A stretch of 64,000 bases of DNA from JABDIP01 sp965227455 (GTDB lineage Bacteria > Pseudomonadota > Alphaproteobacteria > DSM-16000 > Inquilinaceae). The stretch spans positions 1 to 64,000 of the forward strand of contig OZ245752.1 in the NCBI GenBank assembly GCA_965227455.1. The letters run 5' to 3'. The translations under genes and the position numbers were made by a program. This document shows positions 54,501-62,697 of this stretch, piece by piece (positions within the stretch are counted from its first letter, which is position 1; every line of letters starts with the position of its first letter). Below the pieces are notes generated by a model. The model was not told where the DNA came from. It did not search any database and saw only the letters and a program-made list of their open reading frames with translations.

Positions 54501-57500
54501 TGGTGCCGACCATCTCATTGGCGTCGTTGACCGAGATGGTGAAGCTCTGGGCCGAGGTGGAGCCGTCGGAGGAGGTGGCCGTCACCTCGATGGTGTGGCT
54601 GGTGGCGGTCTCGAAGTCGATGTTGGCGCCCGGGGCGACGGTGACCACGCCCGATGTGGGATCGATCTGGAACAGGCTGCCGGGGTTGGAGCTCAGCGAG
54701 TAGCTGACGGTGTCGCCGGCATCCGGGTCGTCGGCGAAGGCGGTGATGCCGACCACGGTGCCACCGGTCGCATTCTCGGTGACCTCGTTGGTGGCGCCGT
54801 CGGTGTCGGTGATGGTGCCGACCATCTCGTTGGCGTCGTTGACGGAGATGGTGAAGCTCTGAGCCGAGGTGGAACCATCCGTGCTGGTGGCCGTCACCTC
54901 GATGGTGTGGCTGGTGGCGCTCTCGAAGTCGATGTTGGCACCCGGCGCCACGGTCACGACACCGGAGGTCGGGTCGATCTGGAACAGGCTGCCGGGGTTG
55001 GAGCTCAGCGAATAGCTGACGGTGTCTCCGGCATCCGGATCGTCGGCAAACGCCGTGATGCCGACCACGGTGCCGCTGACGGCGTTCTCGGTGACCTCGT
55101 TGGTAGCGCCGTCGGTGTCGGTGACCGTGCCGACCATCTCATTGGCGTCGTTGACCGAGATGGTGAAGCTCTGGGCCGAGGTGGAACCATCCGTGCTGGT
55201 TGCCGTCACCTCGATGGTGTGGCTGGTGGCCGTCTCGAAGTCGATGTTGGCACCCGGGGCCACGGTCACGACACCGGAGGTCGGGTCGATCTGGAACAGG
55301 CTGCCGGGGTTGGAGCTCAGCGAGTAGCTGACGGTGTCGCCGGCATCGGGATCGTCGGCGAAGGCGGTGATGCCGACCACGGTGCCGCCGACGGCGTTCT
55401 CGGTGACCTCGTTGGTGGCGGCATCGGTGTCGGTGACCGTGCCGACCATCTCATTGGCGTCGTTGACCGAGATGGTGAAGCTCTGGGCCGAGGTGGAGCC
55501 GTCGGAGGAGGTGGCGGTGACCTCGATGGTGTGGCTTGTCGCCGTCTCGAAGTCGATGTTGGCGCCCGGCGCCACGGTCACGACACCGGAGGTCGGGTCG
55601 ATCTGGAACAGGCTGCCGGGGTTGGAGCTCAGGCTATAGCTGACCGTGTCGCCGGCATCCGGGTCGTCGGCGAAGGCGGTGATGCCGACGACGGTGCCGC
55701 CGACGGCGTTCTCGGTGACCTCATTGGTGGCAGCATCGGTGTCGGTGATGGTGCCGACCATCTCATTGGCGTCGTTGACCGAGATGGTGAAACTCTGGGC
55801 CGAGGTGGAGCCGTCGGAGGAGGTGGCCGTCACCTCGATGGTGTGGCTGGTGGCGGTCTCGAAGTCGATGTTGGCACCCGGGGCGACGGTGACCACGCCC
55901 GATGTCGGGTCGATCTGGAACAGGCTGCCGGGGTTGCTGCTCAGGCTGTAGCTGACCGTGTCGCCGGCATCCGGGTCATCGGCAAAGGCGGTGATGCCGA
56001 CGACGGTGCCACCGGTCGCGTTCTCGGTGACCTCGTTGGTGGCGGCATCGGTGTCGATGACCGTGCCGACCATCTCATTGGCGTCATTGACCGAGATGGT
56101 GAAGCTCTGGGCCGAGGTGGAACCATCCGTGCTGGTGGCGGTCACCTCGATGGTGTGGCTTGTCGCCGTCTCGAAGTCGATGTTGGCTCCGGGGGCCACG
56201 GTCACGACACCGGAGGTCGGGTCGATCTGGAACAGGCTGCCGGGGTTGGAACTTAGGCTATAGCTGACCGTGTCACCGGAATCCGGATCGTCGGCGAAGG
56301 CGGTGATGCCGACCACGGTGCCACCGGTCGCATTCTCGGTGACCTCATTGGTGGCGCCGTCGGTGTCGGTGATGGTGCCGACCATCTCATTGGCGTCGTT
56401 GACCGAGATGGTGAAGCTCTGGGCCGAGGTGGAGCCGTCGGAGGAGGTGGCGGTCACCTCGATGGTGTGGCTGGTAGCGCTCTCGAAGTCGATGTTGGCG
56501 CCCGGGGCGACGGTGACCACGCCCGAGGTCGGATCGATCTGGAACAGGCTGCCGGGGTTGCTGCTCAGGCTGTAGCTGACCGTGTCGCCGGCATCGGGAT
56601 CGTCGGCAAAGGCCGTGATGCCGACGACGGTGCCACCGGTCGCATTCTCGGTGACCTCGTTGGTGGCGGCATCGGTGTCGGTGATGGTGCCGACCATCTC
56701 GTTGGCGTCGTTGACCGAGATGGTGAAGCTCTGGGCCGAGGTGGAGCCATCGGAGGAGGTCGCCGTCACCTCGATGGTGTGGCTTGTCGCCGTCTCGAAG
56801 TCGATGTTGGCACCCGGGGCCACCATCACGACACCGGAGGTCGGGTCGATCTGGAACAGGCTGCCGGGGTTGGAGCTCAGCGAATAGCTGACCGTGTCAC
56901 CGGCATCGGGATCGTCGGCGAAGGCGGTGATGCCGACGACGGTGCCGCCGGTCGCATTCTCGGTGACCTCGTTGGTGGCGCCGTCGGTGTCGGTGATGGT
57001 GCCGACCATCTCGTTGGCGTCGTTGACCGAGATGGTGAAGCTCTGGGCCGAGGTGGAACCATCCGTGCTGGTTGCCGTCACCTCGATGGTGTGGCTGGTG
57101 GCCGTCTCGAAGTCGATGTTGGCGCCGGGGGCCACCGTCACGACACCCGACGTGGGATCGATCTGGAAGAGGCTTCCGGGGTTGCTGCTCAGCGAGTAGC
57201 TGACCGTGTCACCGGCATCCGGGTCGTCGGCGAAGGCGGTGATGCCAACCACGGTGCCACCTGTCGCATTCTCGGTGACCTCATTGGTGGCAGCATCGGT
57301 ATCGGTGATGGCGCCGACCATCTCATTGGCGTCGTTGACGGAGATGGTGAAGCTCTGAGCCGAGGTGGAGCCGTCGGAGGAGGTCGCCGTCACCTCGATG
57401 GTGTGGCTGGTGGCGCTCTCGAAGTCGATGTTGGCACCAGGCGCAACGGTGACCACGCCCGAGGTCGGGTCGATCTGGAACAGGCTGCCGGGGTTGCTGC

Positions 57501-60500
57501 TCAGCGAATAGCTGACCGTGTCGCCGGCATCGGGATCGTCGGCGAAGGCGGTGATGCCGACCACGGTGCCGCCGACGGCGTTCTCGGTGACCTCATTGGT
57601 GGCGGCGTCGGTGTCGGTGATGGTGCCGACCATCTCGTTGGCGTCGTTGACCGAGATGGTGAAGCTCTGGGCCGAGGTGGAGCCGTCGGAGGAGGTGGCC
57701 GTCACCTCGATGGTGTGGCTGGTGGCGCTCTCGAAGTCGATGTTGGCGCCCGGGGCGACGGTGACCACGCCCGATGTGGGATCGATCTGGAACAGGCTGC
57801 CGGGGTTGCTGCTCAGCGAATAGCTGACGGTGTCGCCGGCATCCGGATCGTCGGCGAAGGCGGTGATGCCGACCACGGTGCCGCCGGTCGCATTCTCGGT
57901 GACCTCATTGGTGGCAGCATCGGTGTCGGTGATGGTGCCGACCATCTCGTTGGCGTCGTTGACCGAGATGGTGAAGCTCTGGGCCGAGGTGGAGCCGTCC
58001 GTGCTGGTGGCCGTCACCTCGATGGTGTGGCTGGTGGCCGTCTCGAAGTCGATGTTGGCACCGGGGGCTACCGTCACGACACCCGACGTGGGATCGATCT
58101 GGAAGAGGCTGCCGGGGTTGGAGCTCAGCGAGTAGCTGACGGTGTCGCCGGCATCGGGATCGTCGGCAAACGCCGTGATGCCAACCACGGTGCCACCGAC
58201 GGCGTTCTCGGTGACCTCATTGGTGGCGGCATCGGTGTCGGTGATGGTGCCGACCATCTCATTGGCGTCATTGACCGAGATGGTGAAGCTCTGGGCCGAG
58301 GTGGAACCATCCGTGCTGGTGGCCGTCACCTCGATGGTGTGGCTGGTGGCGCTCTCGAAGTCGATGTTGGCACCGGGGGCCACGGTGACCACGCCCGAGG
58401 TCGGATCGATCTGGAACAGGCTGCCGGGGTTGGAACTCAGGCTGTAGCTGACCGTGTCGCCGGCATCGGGATCGTCGGCGAAGGCCGTGATGCCGACGAC
58501 GGTGCCGCCGGTCGCGTTCTCGGTGACCTCGTTGGTGGCGGCATCGGTGTCGGTGATGGTGCCGACCATCTCATTGGCGTCGTTGACCGAGATGGTGAAG
58601 CTCTGGGCCGAGGTGGAGCCGTCGGAGGAGGTCGCCGTCACCTCGATGGTGTGGCTGGTGGCGCTCTCGAAGTCGATGTTGGCTCCAGGGGCCACGGTCA
58701 CGACACCCGAGGTCGGATCGATCTGGAACAGGCTGCCCGGGTTGCTGCTCAGCGAGTAGCTGACGGTGTCGCCGGCATCCGGATCGTCGGCAAAGGCGGT
58801 GATGCCGACGACGGTGCTGCCGACGGCGTTCTCGGTGACCTCGTTGATGGCGGCATCGGTGTCGGTGATGGTGCCGACCATCTCGTTGGCGTCGTTGACG
58901 GAGATGGTGAAGCTCTGGGCCGAGGTGGAGCCGTCGGAGGAGGTCGCCGTCACCTCGATGGTGTGGCTGGTGGCGGTCTCGAAGTCGATGTTGGCACCCG
59001 GGGCGACGGTGACCACGCCCGATGTCGGGTCGATCTGGAACAGGCTGCCGGGGTTGCTGCTCAGGCTGTAGCTGACCGTGTCGCCGGCATCCGGGTCATC
59101 GGCAAAGGCGGTGATGCCGACGACGGTGCCGCCGACGGCGTTCTCGGTGACCTCGTTGGTGGCAGCATCGGTGTCGATGACCGTGCCGACCATCTCATTG
59201 GCGTCATTGACCGAGATGGTGAAGCTCTGGGCCGAGGTGGAACCATCCGTGCTGGTGGCGGTCACCTCGATGGTGTGGCTTGTCGCCGTCTCGAAGTCGA
59301 TGTTGGCTCCGGGGGCCACGGTCACGACACCGGAGGTCGGGTCGATCTGGAACAGGCTGCCGGGGTTGGAACTTAGGCTATAGCTGACCGTGTCACCGGA
59401 ATCCGGATCGTCGGCGAAGGCGGTGATGCCGACCACGGTGCCACCGGTCGCATTCTCGGTGACCTCATTGGTGGCGCCGTCGGTGTCGGTGATGGTGCCG
59501 ACCATCTCATTGGCGTCGTTGACCGAGATGGTGAAGCTCTGGGCCGAGGTGGAGCCGTCGGAGGAGGTGGCGGTCACCTCGATGGTGTGGCTGGTAGCGC
59601 TCTCGAAGTCGATGTTGGCACCAGGCGCAACGGTGACCACGCCCGAGGTCGGGTCGATCTGGAACAGGCTGCCCGGGTTGCTGCTCAGGCTATAGCTGAC
59701 CGTGTCACCGGCATCGGGATCGTCGGCAAAGGCGGTGATGCCGACGACGGTGCCGCCGGTCGCGTTCTCGGTGACCTCATTGGTGGCGGCATCGGTGTCG
59801 GTGATGGTGCCGACCATCTCATTGGCGTCGTTGACCGAGATGGTGAAGCTCTGGGCCGAGGTGGAGCCGTCGGAGGAGGTGGCCGTCACCTCGATGGTGT
59901 GGCTGGTCGCCGTCTCGAAGTCGATGTTGGCGCCGGGGGCCACGGTCACGACACCCGAGGTCGGGTCGATCTGGAACAGGCTGCCGGGGTTGCTGCTCAG
60001 GCTGTAGCTGACGGTGTCGCCGGCATCCGGGTCATCGGCAAAGGCGGTGATGCCGACGACGGTGCCGCCGACGGCGTTCTCGGTGACCTCGTTGGTGGCG
60101 CCGTCGGTGTCGATGACCGTGCCGACCATCTCATTGGCGTCGTTGACCGAGATGGTGAAGCTCTGGGCCGAGGTGGAACCATCGGTGCTGGTGGCGGTCA
60201 CCTCGATGGTGTGGCTGGTGGCCGTCTCGAAGTCGATGTTGGCACCAGGTGCAACGGTGACCACGCCGGAGGTCGGGTCGATCTGGAACAGGCTGCCGGG
60301 GTTGCTGCTCAGCGAATAGCTGACGGTGTCGCCGGCATCCGGGTCGTCGGCGAATGCGGTGATGCCGACCACGGTGCCTGCACCAGCTCCGTCAGTGACT
60401 TGGTTAGTAGCAGCATCGGTATCAGTGATGGTGCCGACCATCTCATTGGCGTCATTGACCGAGATGGTGAAGCTCTGGGCCGAGGTGGAGCCGTCGGAGG

Positions 60501-62697
60501 AGGTGGCGGTGACCTCGATGGTGTGGCTGGTCGCCGTCTCGAAGTCGATGTTGGCGCCCGGGGCCACGGTGACCACGCCCGAGGTCGGGTCGATCTGGAA
60601 CAGGCTGCCGGGGTTGGAGCTCAGCGAGTAGCTGACGGTGTCGCCGGCATCCGGATCGTCGGCAAAGGCGGTGATGCCAACGACGGTTCCACCGACGGCG
60701 TTCTCGGTGACCTCATTGGTGGCGCCGTCGGTGTCGGTGATGGTGCCGACCATCTCGTTGGCGTCGTTGACCGAGATGGTGAAGCTCTGGGCCGAGGTGG
60801 AGCCGTCGGAGGAGGTCGCCGTCACCTCGATGGTGTGGCTGGTGGCGCTCTCGAAGTCGATGTTGGCACCCGGGGCCACGGTGACCACGCCCGAGGTAGG
60901 ATCGATCTGGAACAGGCTGCCGGGGTTGGAGCTCAGGCTGTAGCTGACGGTGTCTCCGGCATCCGGGTCGTCGGCGAAGGCGGTGATGCCGACGACGGTG
61001 CCACCGGTCGCATTCTCGGTGACCTCATTGGTGGCGCCGTCAGTATCGGTGATGGTGCCGACCATCTCATTGGCGTCATTGACCGAGATGGTGAAGCTCT
61101 GGGCCGAGGTGGAACCATCCGTGCTGGTTGCCGTCACCTCGATGGTGTGGCTGGTGGCGCTCTCGAAGTCGATGTTGGCACCAGGTGCAACGGTGACCAC
61201 GCCGGAGGTCGGGTCGATCTGGAACAGGCTGCCCGGGTTGCTGCTCAGGCTATAGCTGACCGTGTCACCGGCATCGGGATCGTCGGCGAAGGCGGTGATG
61301 CCGACGACGGTGCCGCCGGTCGCATTCTCGGTGACCTCGTTGGTGGCGCCGTCGGTGTCGGTGATGGTGCCGACCATCTCGTTGGCGTCGTTGACCGAGA
61401 TGGTGAAGCTCTGGGCCGAGGTGGAACCATCCGTGCTGGTGGCGGTCACCTCGATGGTGTGACTGGTGGCTGTCTCGAAGTCGATGTTGGCTCCGGGGGC
61501 CACGGTCACGACACCGGAGGTCGGGTCGATCTGGAACAGGCTGCCGGGGTTGGAACTTAGGCTATAGCTGACCGTGTCACCGGAATCCGGATCGTCGGCG
61601 AAGGCGGTGATGCCGACCACGGTGCCGCCGACGGCGTTCTCGGTGACCTCATTGGTGGCGCCGTCGGTGTCGGTGATGGCGCCGACCATCTCATTGGCGT
61701 CGTTGACCGAGATGGTGAAACTCTGGGCCGAGGTGGAACCATCCGTGCTAGTGGCGGTCACCTCGATGGTGTGGCTGGTGGCGCTCTCGAAGTCGATGTT
61801 GGCTCCGGGGGCCACGGTTACGACACCCGACGTGGGATCGATCTGGAACAGGCTGCCCGGGTTGGAGCTCAGCGAGTAGCTGACGGTGTCGCCGGCATCC
61901 GGGTCGTCGGCGAAGGCGGTGATGCCGACCACGGTGCCACCGGCGGCGTTCTCGGTGACCTCGTTGGTGGCGCCGTCGGTGTCGGTGATGGTGCCGACCA
62001 TCTCATTGGCGTCGTTGACCGAGATGGTGAAGCTCTGGGCCGAGGTGGAGCCGTCGGAGGAGGTCGCCGTCACCTCGATGGTGTGGCTGGTGGCCGTCTC
62101 GAAGTCGATGTTGGCACCCGGGGCGACGGTCACGACACCGGAGGTCGGGTCGATCTGGAACAGGCTGCCCGGGTTGCTGCTCAGGCTATAGCTGACCGTG
62201 TCGCCGGCATCCGGATCGTCGGCGAAGGCGGTGATGCCGACCACGGTGCCGCCGACGGCGTTCTCGGTGACCTCGTTGGTGGCGCCGTCGGTGTCGGTGA
62301 TGGTGCCGACCATCTCGTTGGCGTCGTTGACCGAGATGGTGAAGCTCTGGGCCGAGGTGGAACCATCCGTGCTGGTGGCGGTCACCTCGATGGTGTGGCT
62401 TGTCGCCGTCTCGAAGTCGATGTTGGCACCAGGCGCAACGGTGACCACGCCCGAGGTCGGGTCGATCTGGAACAGGCTGCCGGGGTTGGAACTTAGGCTA
62501 TAGCTGACCGTGTCACCGGAATCCGGATCGTCGGCGAAGGCGGTGATGCCGACCACGGTGCCGCCGACGGCGTTCTCGGTGACCTCATTGGTGGCGCCGT
62601 CGGTGTCGGTGATGGCGCCGACCATCTCATTGGCGTCGTTGACCGAGATGGTGAAACTCTGGGCCGAGGTGGAACCATCCGTGCTAGTGGCGGTCAC
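45289..62697 (-). CDS. Giant cadherin-repeat / LamG / RTX surface protein, C-terminal 5.8 kresidue part
   Basis: 5,802 residues in frame; the open frame extends to about 62745, where a one-base loss breaks it from the upstream part. Order from N to C: about 36 cadherin-like 104-residue repeats (to 51.4 kb), two VCBS-like beta domains with T-G-A-T-L-S-A-G-T-D-N, a jelly-roll domain (about 50.25-50.78 kb), a further VCBS-like and a cadherin domain, a LamG-like domain (48.94-49.56 kb), another cadherin domain, then RTX blocks (G-G-x-G-x-D) alternating with LamG-like domains at 47.09-47.73 and 45.88-46.52 kb, and a short C-terminal segment ending D-R-I-S-W. This is the plan of type I-secreted, Ca2+-stiffened adhesins; the secretion signal would be at the C-terminus. 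No secretion genes are in the window. Confidence 0.9.
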   Translation of the reverse strand: MTATSTDGSTSAQSFTISVNDANEMVGAITDTDGATNEVTENAVGGTVVGITAFADDPDSGDTVSYSLSSNPGSLFQIDPTSGVVTVAPGANIDFETATSHTIEVTATSTDGSTSAQSFTISVNDANEMVGTITDTDGATNEVTENAVGGTVVGITAFADDPDAGDTVSYSLSSNPGSLFQIDPTSGVVTVAPGANIDFETATSHTIEVTATSSDGSTSAQSFTISVNDANEMVGTITDTDGATNEVTENAAGGTVVGITAFADDPDAGDTVSYSLSSNPGSLFQIDPTSGVVTVAPGANIDFESATSHTIEVTATSTDGSTSAQSFTISVNDANEMVGAITDTDGATNEVTENAVGGTVVGITAFADDPDSGDTVSYSLSSNPGSLFQIDPTSGVVTVAPGANIDFETATSHTIEVTATSTDGSTSAQSFTISVNDANEMVGTITDTDGATNEVTENATGGTVVGITAFADDPDAGDTVSYSLSSNPGSLFQIDPTSGVVTVAPGANIDFESATSHTIEVTATSTDGSTSAQSFTISVNDANEMVGTITDTDGATNEVTENATGGTVVGITAFADDPDAGDTVSYSLSSNPGSLFQIDPTSGVVTVAPGANIDFESATSHTIEVTATSSDGSTSAQSFTISVNDANEMVGTITDTDGATNEVTENAVGGTVVGITAFADDPDAGDTVSYSLSSNPGSLFQIDPTSGVVTVAPGANIDFETATSHTIEVTATSSDGSTSAQSFTISVNDANEMVGTITDTDAATNQVTDGAGAGTVVGITAFADDPDAGDTVSYSLSSNPGSLFQIDPTSGVVTVAPGANIDFETATSHTIEVTATSTDGSTSAQSFTISVNDANEMVGTVIDTDGATNEVTENAVGGTVVGITAFADDPDAGDTVSYSLSSNPGSLFQIDPTSGVVTVAPGANIDFETATSHTIEVTATSSDGSTSAQSFTISVNDANEMVGTITDTDAATNEVTENATGGTVVGITAFADDPDAGDTVSYSLSSNPGSLFQIDPTSGVVTVAPGANIDFESATSHTIEVTATSSDGSTSAQSFTISVNDANEMVGTITDTDGATNEVTENATGGTVVGITAFADDPDSGDTVSYSLSSNPGSLFQIDPTSGVVTVAPGANIDFETATSHTIEVTATSTDGSTSAQSFTISVNDANEMVGTVIDTDAATNEVTENAVGGTVVGITAFADDPDAGDTVSYSLSSNPGSLFQIDPTSGVVTVAPGANIDFETATSHTIEVTATSSDGSTSAQSFTISVNDANEMVGTITDTDAAINEVTENAVGSTVVGITAFADDPDAGDTVSYSLSSNPGSLFQIDPTSGVVTVAPGANIDFESATSHTIEVTATSSDGSTSAQSFTISVNDANEMVGTITDTDAATNEVTENATGGTVVGITAFADDPDAGDTVSYSLSSNPGSLFQIDPTSGVVTVAPGANIDFESATSHTIEVTATSTDGSTSAQSFTISVNDANEMVGTITDTDAATNEVTENAVGGTVVGITAFADDPDAGDTVSYSLSSNPGSLFQIDPTSGVVTVAPGANIDFETATSHTIEVTATSTDGSTSAQSFTISVNDANEMVGTITDTDAATNEVTENATGGTVVGITAFADDPDAGDTVSYSLSSNPGSLFQIDPTSGVVTVAPGANIDFESATSHTIEVTATSSDGSTSAQSFTISVNDANEMVGTITDTDAATNEVTENAVGGTVVGITAFADDPDAGDTVSYSLSSNPGSLFQIDPTSGVVTVAPGANIDFESATSHTIEVTATSSDGSTSAQSFTISVNDANEMVGAITDTDAATNEVTENATGGTVVGITAFADDPDAGDTVSYSLSSNPGSLFQIDPTSGVVTVAPGANIDFETATSHTIEVTATSTDGSTSAQSFTISVNDANEMVGTITDTDGATNEVTENATGGTVVGITAFADDPDAGDTVSYSLSSNPGSLFQIDPTSGVVMVAPGANIDFETATSHTIEVTATSSDGSTSAQSFTISVNDANEMVGTITDTDAATNEVTENATGGTVVGITAFADDPDAGDTVSYSLSSNPGSLFQIDPTSGVVTVAPGANIDFESATSHTIEVTATSSDGSTSAQSFTISVNDANEMVGTITDTDGATNEVTENATGGTVVGITAFADDPDSGDTVSYSLSSNPGSLFQIDPTSGVVTVAPGANIDFETATSHTIEVTATSTDGSTSAQSFTISVNDANEMVGTVIDTDAATNEVTENATGGTVVGITAFADDPDAGDTVSYSLSSNPGSLFQIDPTSGVVTVAPGANIDFETATSHTIEVTATSSDGSTSAQSFTISVNDANEMVGTITDTDAATNEVTENAVGGTVVGITAFADDPDAGDTVSYSLSSNPGSLFQIDPTSGVVTVAPGANIDFETATSHTIEVTATSSDGSTSAQSFTISVNDANEMVGTVTDTDAATNEVTENAVGGTVVGITAFADDPDAGDTVSYSLSSNPGSLFQIDPTSGVVTVAPGANIDFETATSHTIEVTATSTDGSTSAQSFTISVNDANEMVGTVTDTDGATNEVTENAVSGTVVGITAFADDPDAGDTVSYSLSSNPGSLFQIDPTSGVVTVAPGANIDFESATSHTIEVTATSTDGSTSAQSFTISVNDANEMVGTITDTDGATNEVTENATGGTVVGITAFADDPDAGDTVSYSLSSNPGSLFQIDPTSGVVTVAPGANIDFETATSHTIEVTATSSDGSTSAQSFTISVNDANEMVGTITDTDGATNEVTENAVGGTVVGITAFADDPDAGDTVSYSLSSNPGSLFQIDPTSGVVTVAPGANIDFETATSHTIEVTATSTDGSTSAQSFTISVNDANEMVGTITDTDAATNEVTENAVGGTVVGITAFADDPDAGDTVSYSLSSNPGSLFQIDPTSGVVTVAPGANIDFESATSHTIEVTATSTDGSTSAQSFTISVNDANEMVGTVTDTDGATNEVTENATGGTVVGITAFADDPDAGDTVSYSLSSNPGSLFQIDPTSGVVTVAPGANIDFETATSHTIEVTATSTDGSTSAQSFTISVNDANEMVGTVIDTDAATNEVTENAVSGTVVGITAFADDPDAGDTVSYSLSSNPGSLFQIDPTSGVVTVAPGANIDFETATSHTIEVTATSTDGSTSAQSFTISVNDANEMVGTITDTDAATNEVTENAVGGTVVGITAFADDPDAGDTVSYSLSSNPGSLFQIDPTSGVVTVAPGANIDFESATSHTIEVTATSTDGSTSAQSFTISVNDANEMVGAITDTDGATNEVTENAVGGTVVGITAFADDPDAGDTVSYSLSSNPGSLFQIDPTSGVVTVAPGANIDFETATSHTIEVTATSSDGSTSAQSFTISVNDANEMVGTITDTDGATNEVTENATGGTVVGITAFADDPDAGDTVSYSLSSNPGSLFQIDPTSGVVTVAPGANIDFESATSHTIEVTATSSDGSTSAQSFTISVNDANEMVGAITDTDAATNEVTENATGGTVVGITAFADDPDAGDTVSYSLSSNPGSLFQIDPTSGVVTVAPGANIDFETATSHTIEVTATSTDGSTSAQSFTISVNDANEMVGTITDTDAATNEVTENAVGGTVVGITAFADDPDAGDTVSYSLSSNPGSLFQIDPTSGVVTVAPGANIDFESATSHTIEVTATSTDGSTSAQSFTISVNDANEMVGTITDTDAATNEVTENAVGGTVVGITAFADDPDAGDTVSYSLSSNPGSLFQIDPTSGVVTVAPGANIDFESATSHTIEVMATSTDGSSSVQSFTIGVTDLNEAPTFTISPATGDEDTAIALSINIADLEPGATQTVVIGAVPTGATLSAGTDNLDGTWTLTPGELTGLTITPPLHSDADFTLTVTGYSDDGSTVVSSPTENLTVTVDPVADAPNLTVTGTATGTEDGSQHVVIPSSITSIEGDPNFSLTIGNVPTGATLSAGTDNGDGTWTLGAGELTDLIITPPAGDDTNFTLSMSATADATATPINESFDLGAGAFTYADDTFRSTSEPAYADGAAGAGLGETGGGLQVTLGGVDNADILGMSGGWQTTINVTDTSTGTLTFRYNMTQTSTYESDEFSQVLVSVDGTLYGSGGNDYVAQITGDGNGGPALTTGWQTFTVDIGTLSPGTHTITLGGYNNKKTFNNESTDIRFDDVQLTTTTTTTVNETFDVDPGFVDLAISSSLVDTDGSESLSIVIGGVPTGASLSAGTDNGDGTWNLTQAELSGLTLVPPTDYVGTFQLTVTATATDGSDTASTVDTIDVTVDWPINAAPTDLDVSNTSVDENAANGTVVGTATATDPNAGETFTFSLTDDAGGRFAIDPNTGEITVADGTQLDYESATSHNVTIEVTDSGGNTYTEVFTIAVNDLNEFAPSDLDLSGNGISINEDAGNAHYLYTTDGGNILGGLGQFTAEMVFTVSSEPSSFTPLISYAVPGGAAGANELVIGAGAGWVTGNIGVWIKGTAYDTGIPRSTVFDGEQHQISVSWDNTTGEMKLYIDGQEQWSQTNIATGQTLTAGGTLVLGQEQDSVGGGFDATQSFAGVYNEVRIFDDVRTATEISDNVFSDVPSSTSGLVADWQMNDLNGGVTTDAVSGNDLTVGTATGGGFTVGAAPALIAPEISEAAQNGTVVGTLSTTDGDAGDTHTYALLDDAGGRFAVNSATGVITVANASLIDYETTTSHNITVQVTDSGGLTYTETFTITVLDSLDTAMAATASAASFWTLMGGKMADMLSGTALGDILFGGDGNDSIFGGAGDDVIHGGAGDDTLDGGDGHDVIYGDGGKDTITGGDDTTGDDIFGGAGDDTIYGSEGDDIIYGGTGTDVIYGRGGDDFIEGGAGADQIDGGAGTDTASYQGSSAGVSVDLAAGTGTGGDAQGDTLTGIENLIGSDFADTLTGNTLDNVLEGGGGADTLIGGGGSDTASYAGADSAVTADLSTGGSVGDAAGDTYSSIENLEGSGYGDTLTGDGSANVLTGGGGADTLSGGGGDDTLVGGLGTSYGEAVAGMGAVAHWTLDDATGTTAVDAIGSNDGVYHADITLGATGIHSDSAAADFNGSAGTDSGYVEVNHSTDFELAQGTVQLWFNADSVTGTQYLIDKSSSDGQEQFQVYIDNGQLVFTQTNGGAFISETVAVTPTGLSAGTWHHLAVTFGDGQMRIYLDGQLEGSIASSNSLINEENLWIGARSGPGNTNEDNFQGQIDEVSLHNTVLTQAQLQSLTDGGPENQIGGDVLQGGAGTDTASYADSFEGVTVDLAAGTGSGGTAEGDTLSGIENVTGSDHADTLTGDSGANLLDGGGGDDTLQGGAGADTLTGGSGSDTASYADSAAAVNVDLGAGTASGGDAQGDTLSGIENLTGSAHDDVLTGDTGANTLTGGAGADTLTGGAGDDILIGGTGGTGGGGSYADGVNALSPVAYWQVDETSGGVATDSAGANDATIHSNVTLGTSGINGNSGAFDLHGNNSSNNNGFIEVAHSGDFALAQGTVQLWINADSTSGTQYLVEKSDVGEREELKVYLNAGKIVFELTNNYSTHVLDTNTTTITAGTWHHVAVTFGDGQMRIYLDGQLAGSRSSSHDLSSNTEDLWIGARTDGGWNEDHFQGQIDEVAFHDQALDQTEIDGLYSGGPTDSGGGGPAGDVLDGGLGSDTASYEGSSAGIYVDLDLGTATGGDAEGDTLTKIENLTGSDFADTLIGDAQANVLDGSGGNDTLYGGAGNDTLIGGTGSDVAYGEDGDDTYVFAEGDLGNDQFYGGLGWADEIVVTSAEGTEGPVDGPWTVAIDGGSTSVITDASGVLNLTADSSGTITLADGSELVFEGVDRISW

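Noticed and set aside
52099..61560. Very long plus-strand open frames across the cadherin repeats (for example 56467-59376, 969 codons)
   Set aside because: They are antisense shadows: the 312-bp unit is a multiple of three and GC-rich, so a stop-free antisense frame in one unit stays open in all. The product is a monotonous G-D-G-D-A-D-H-L repeat without homology, and the minus-strand frame has clear domains.
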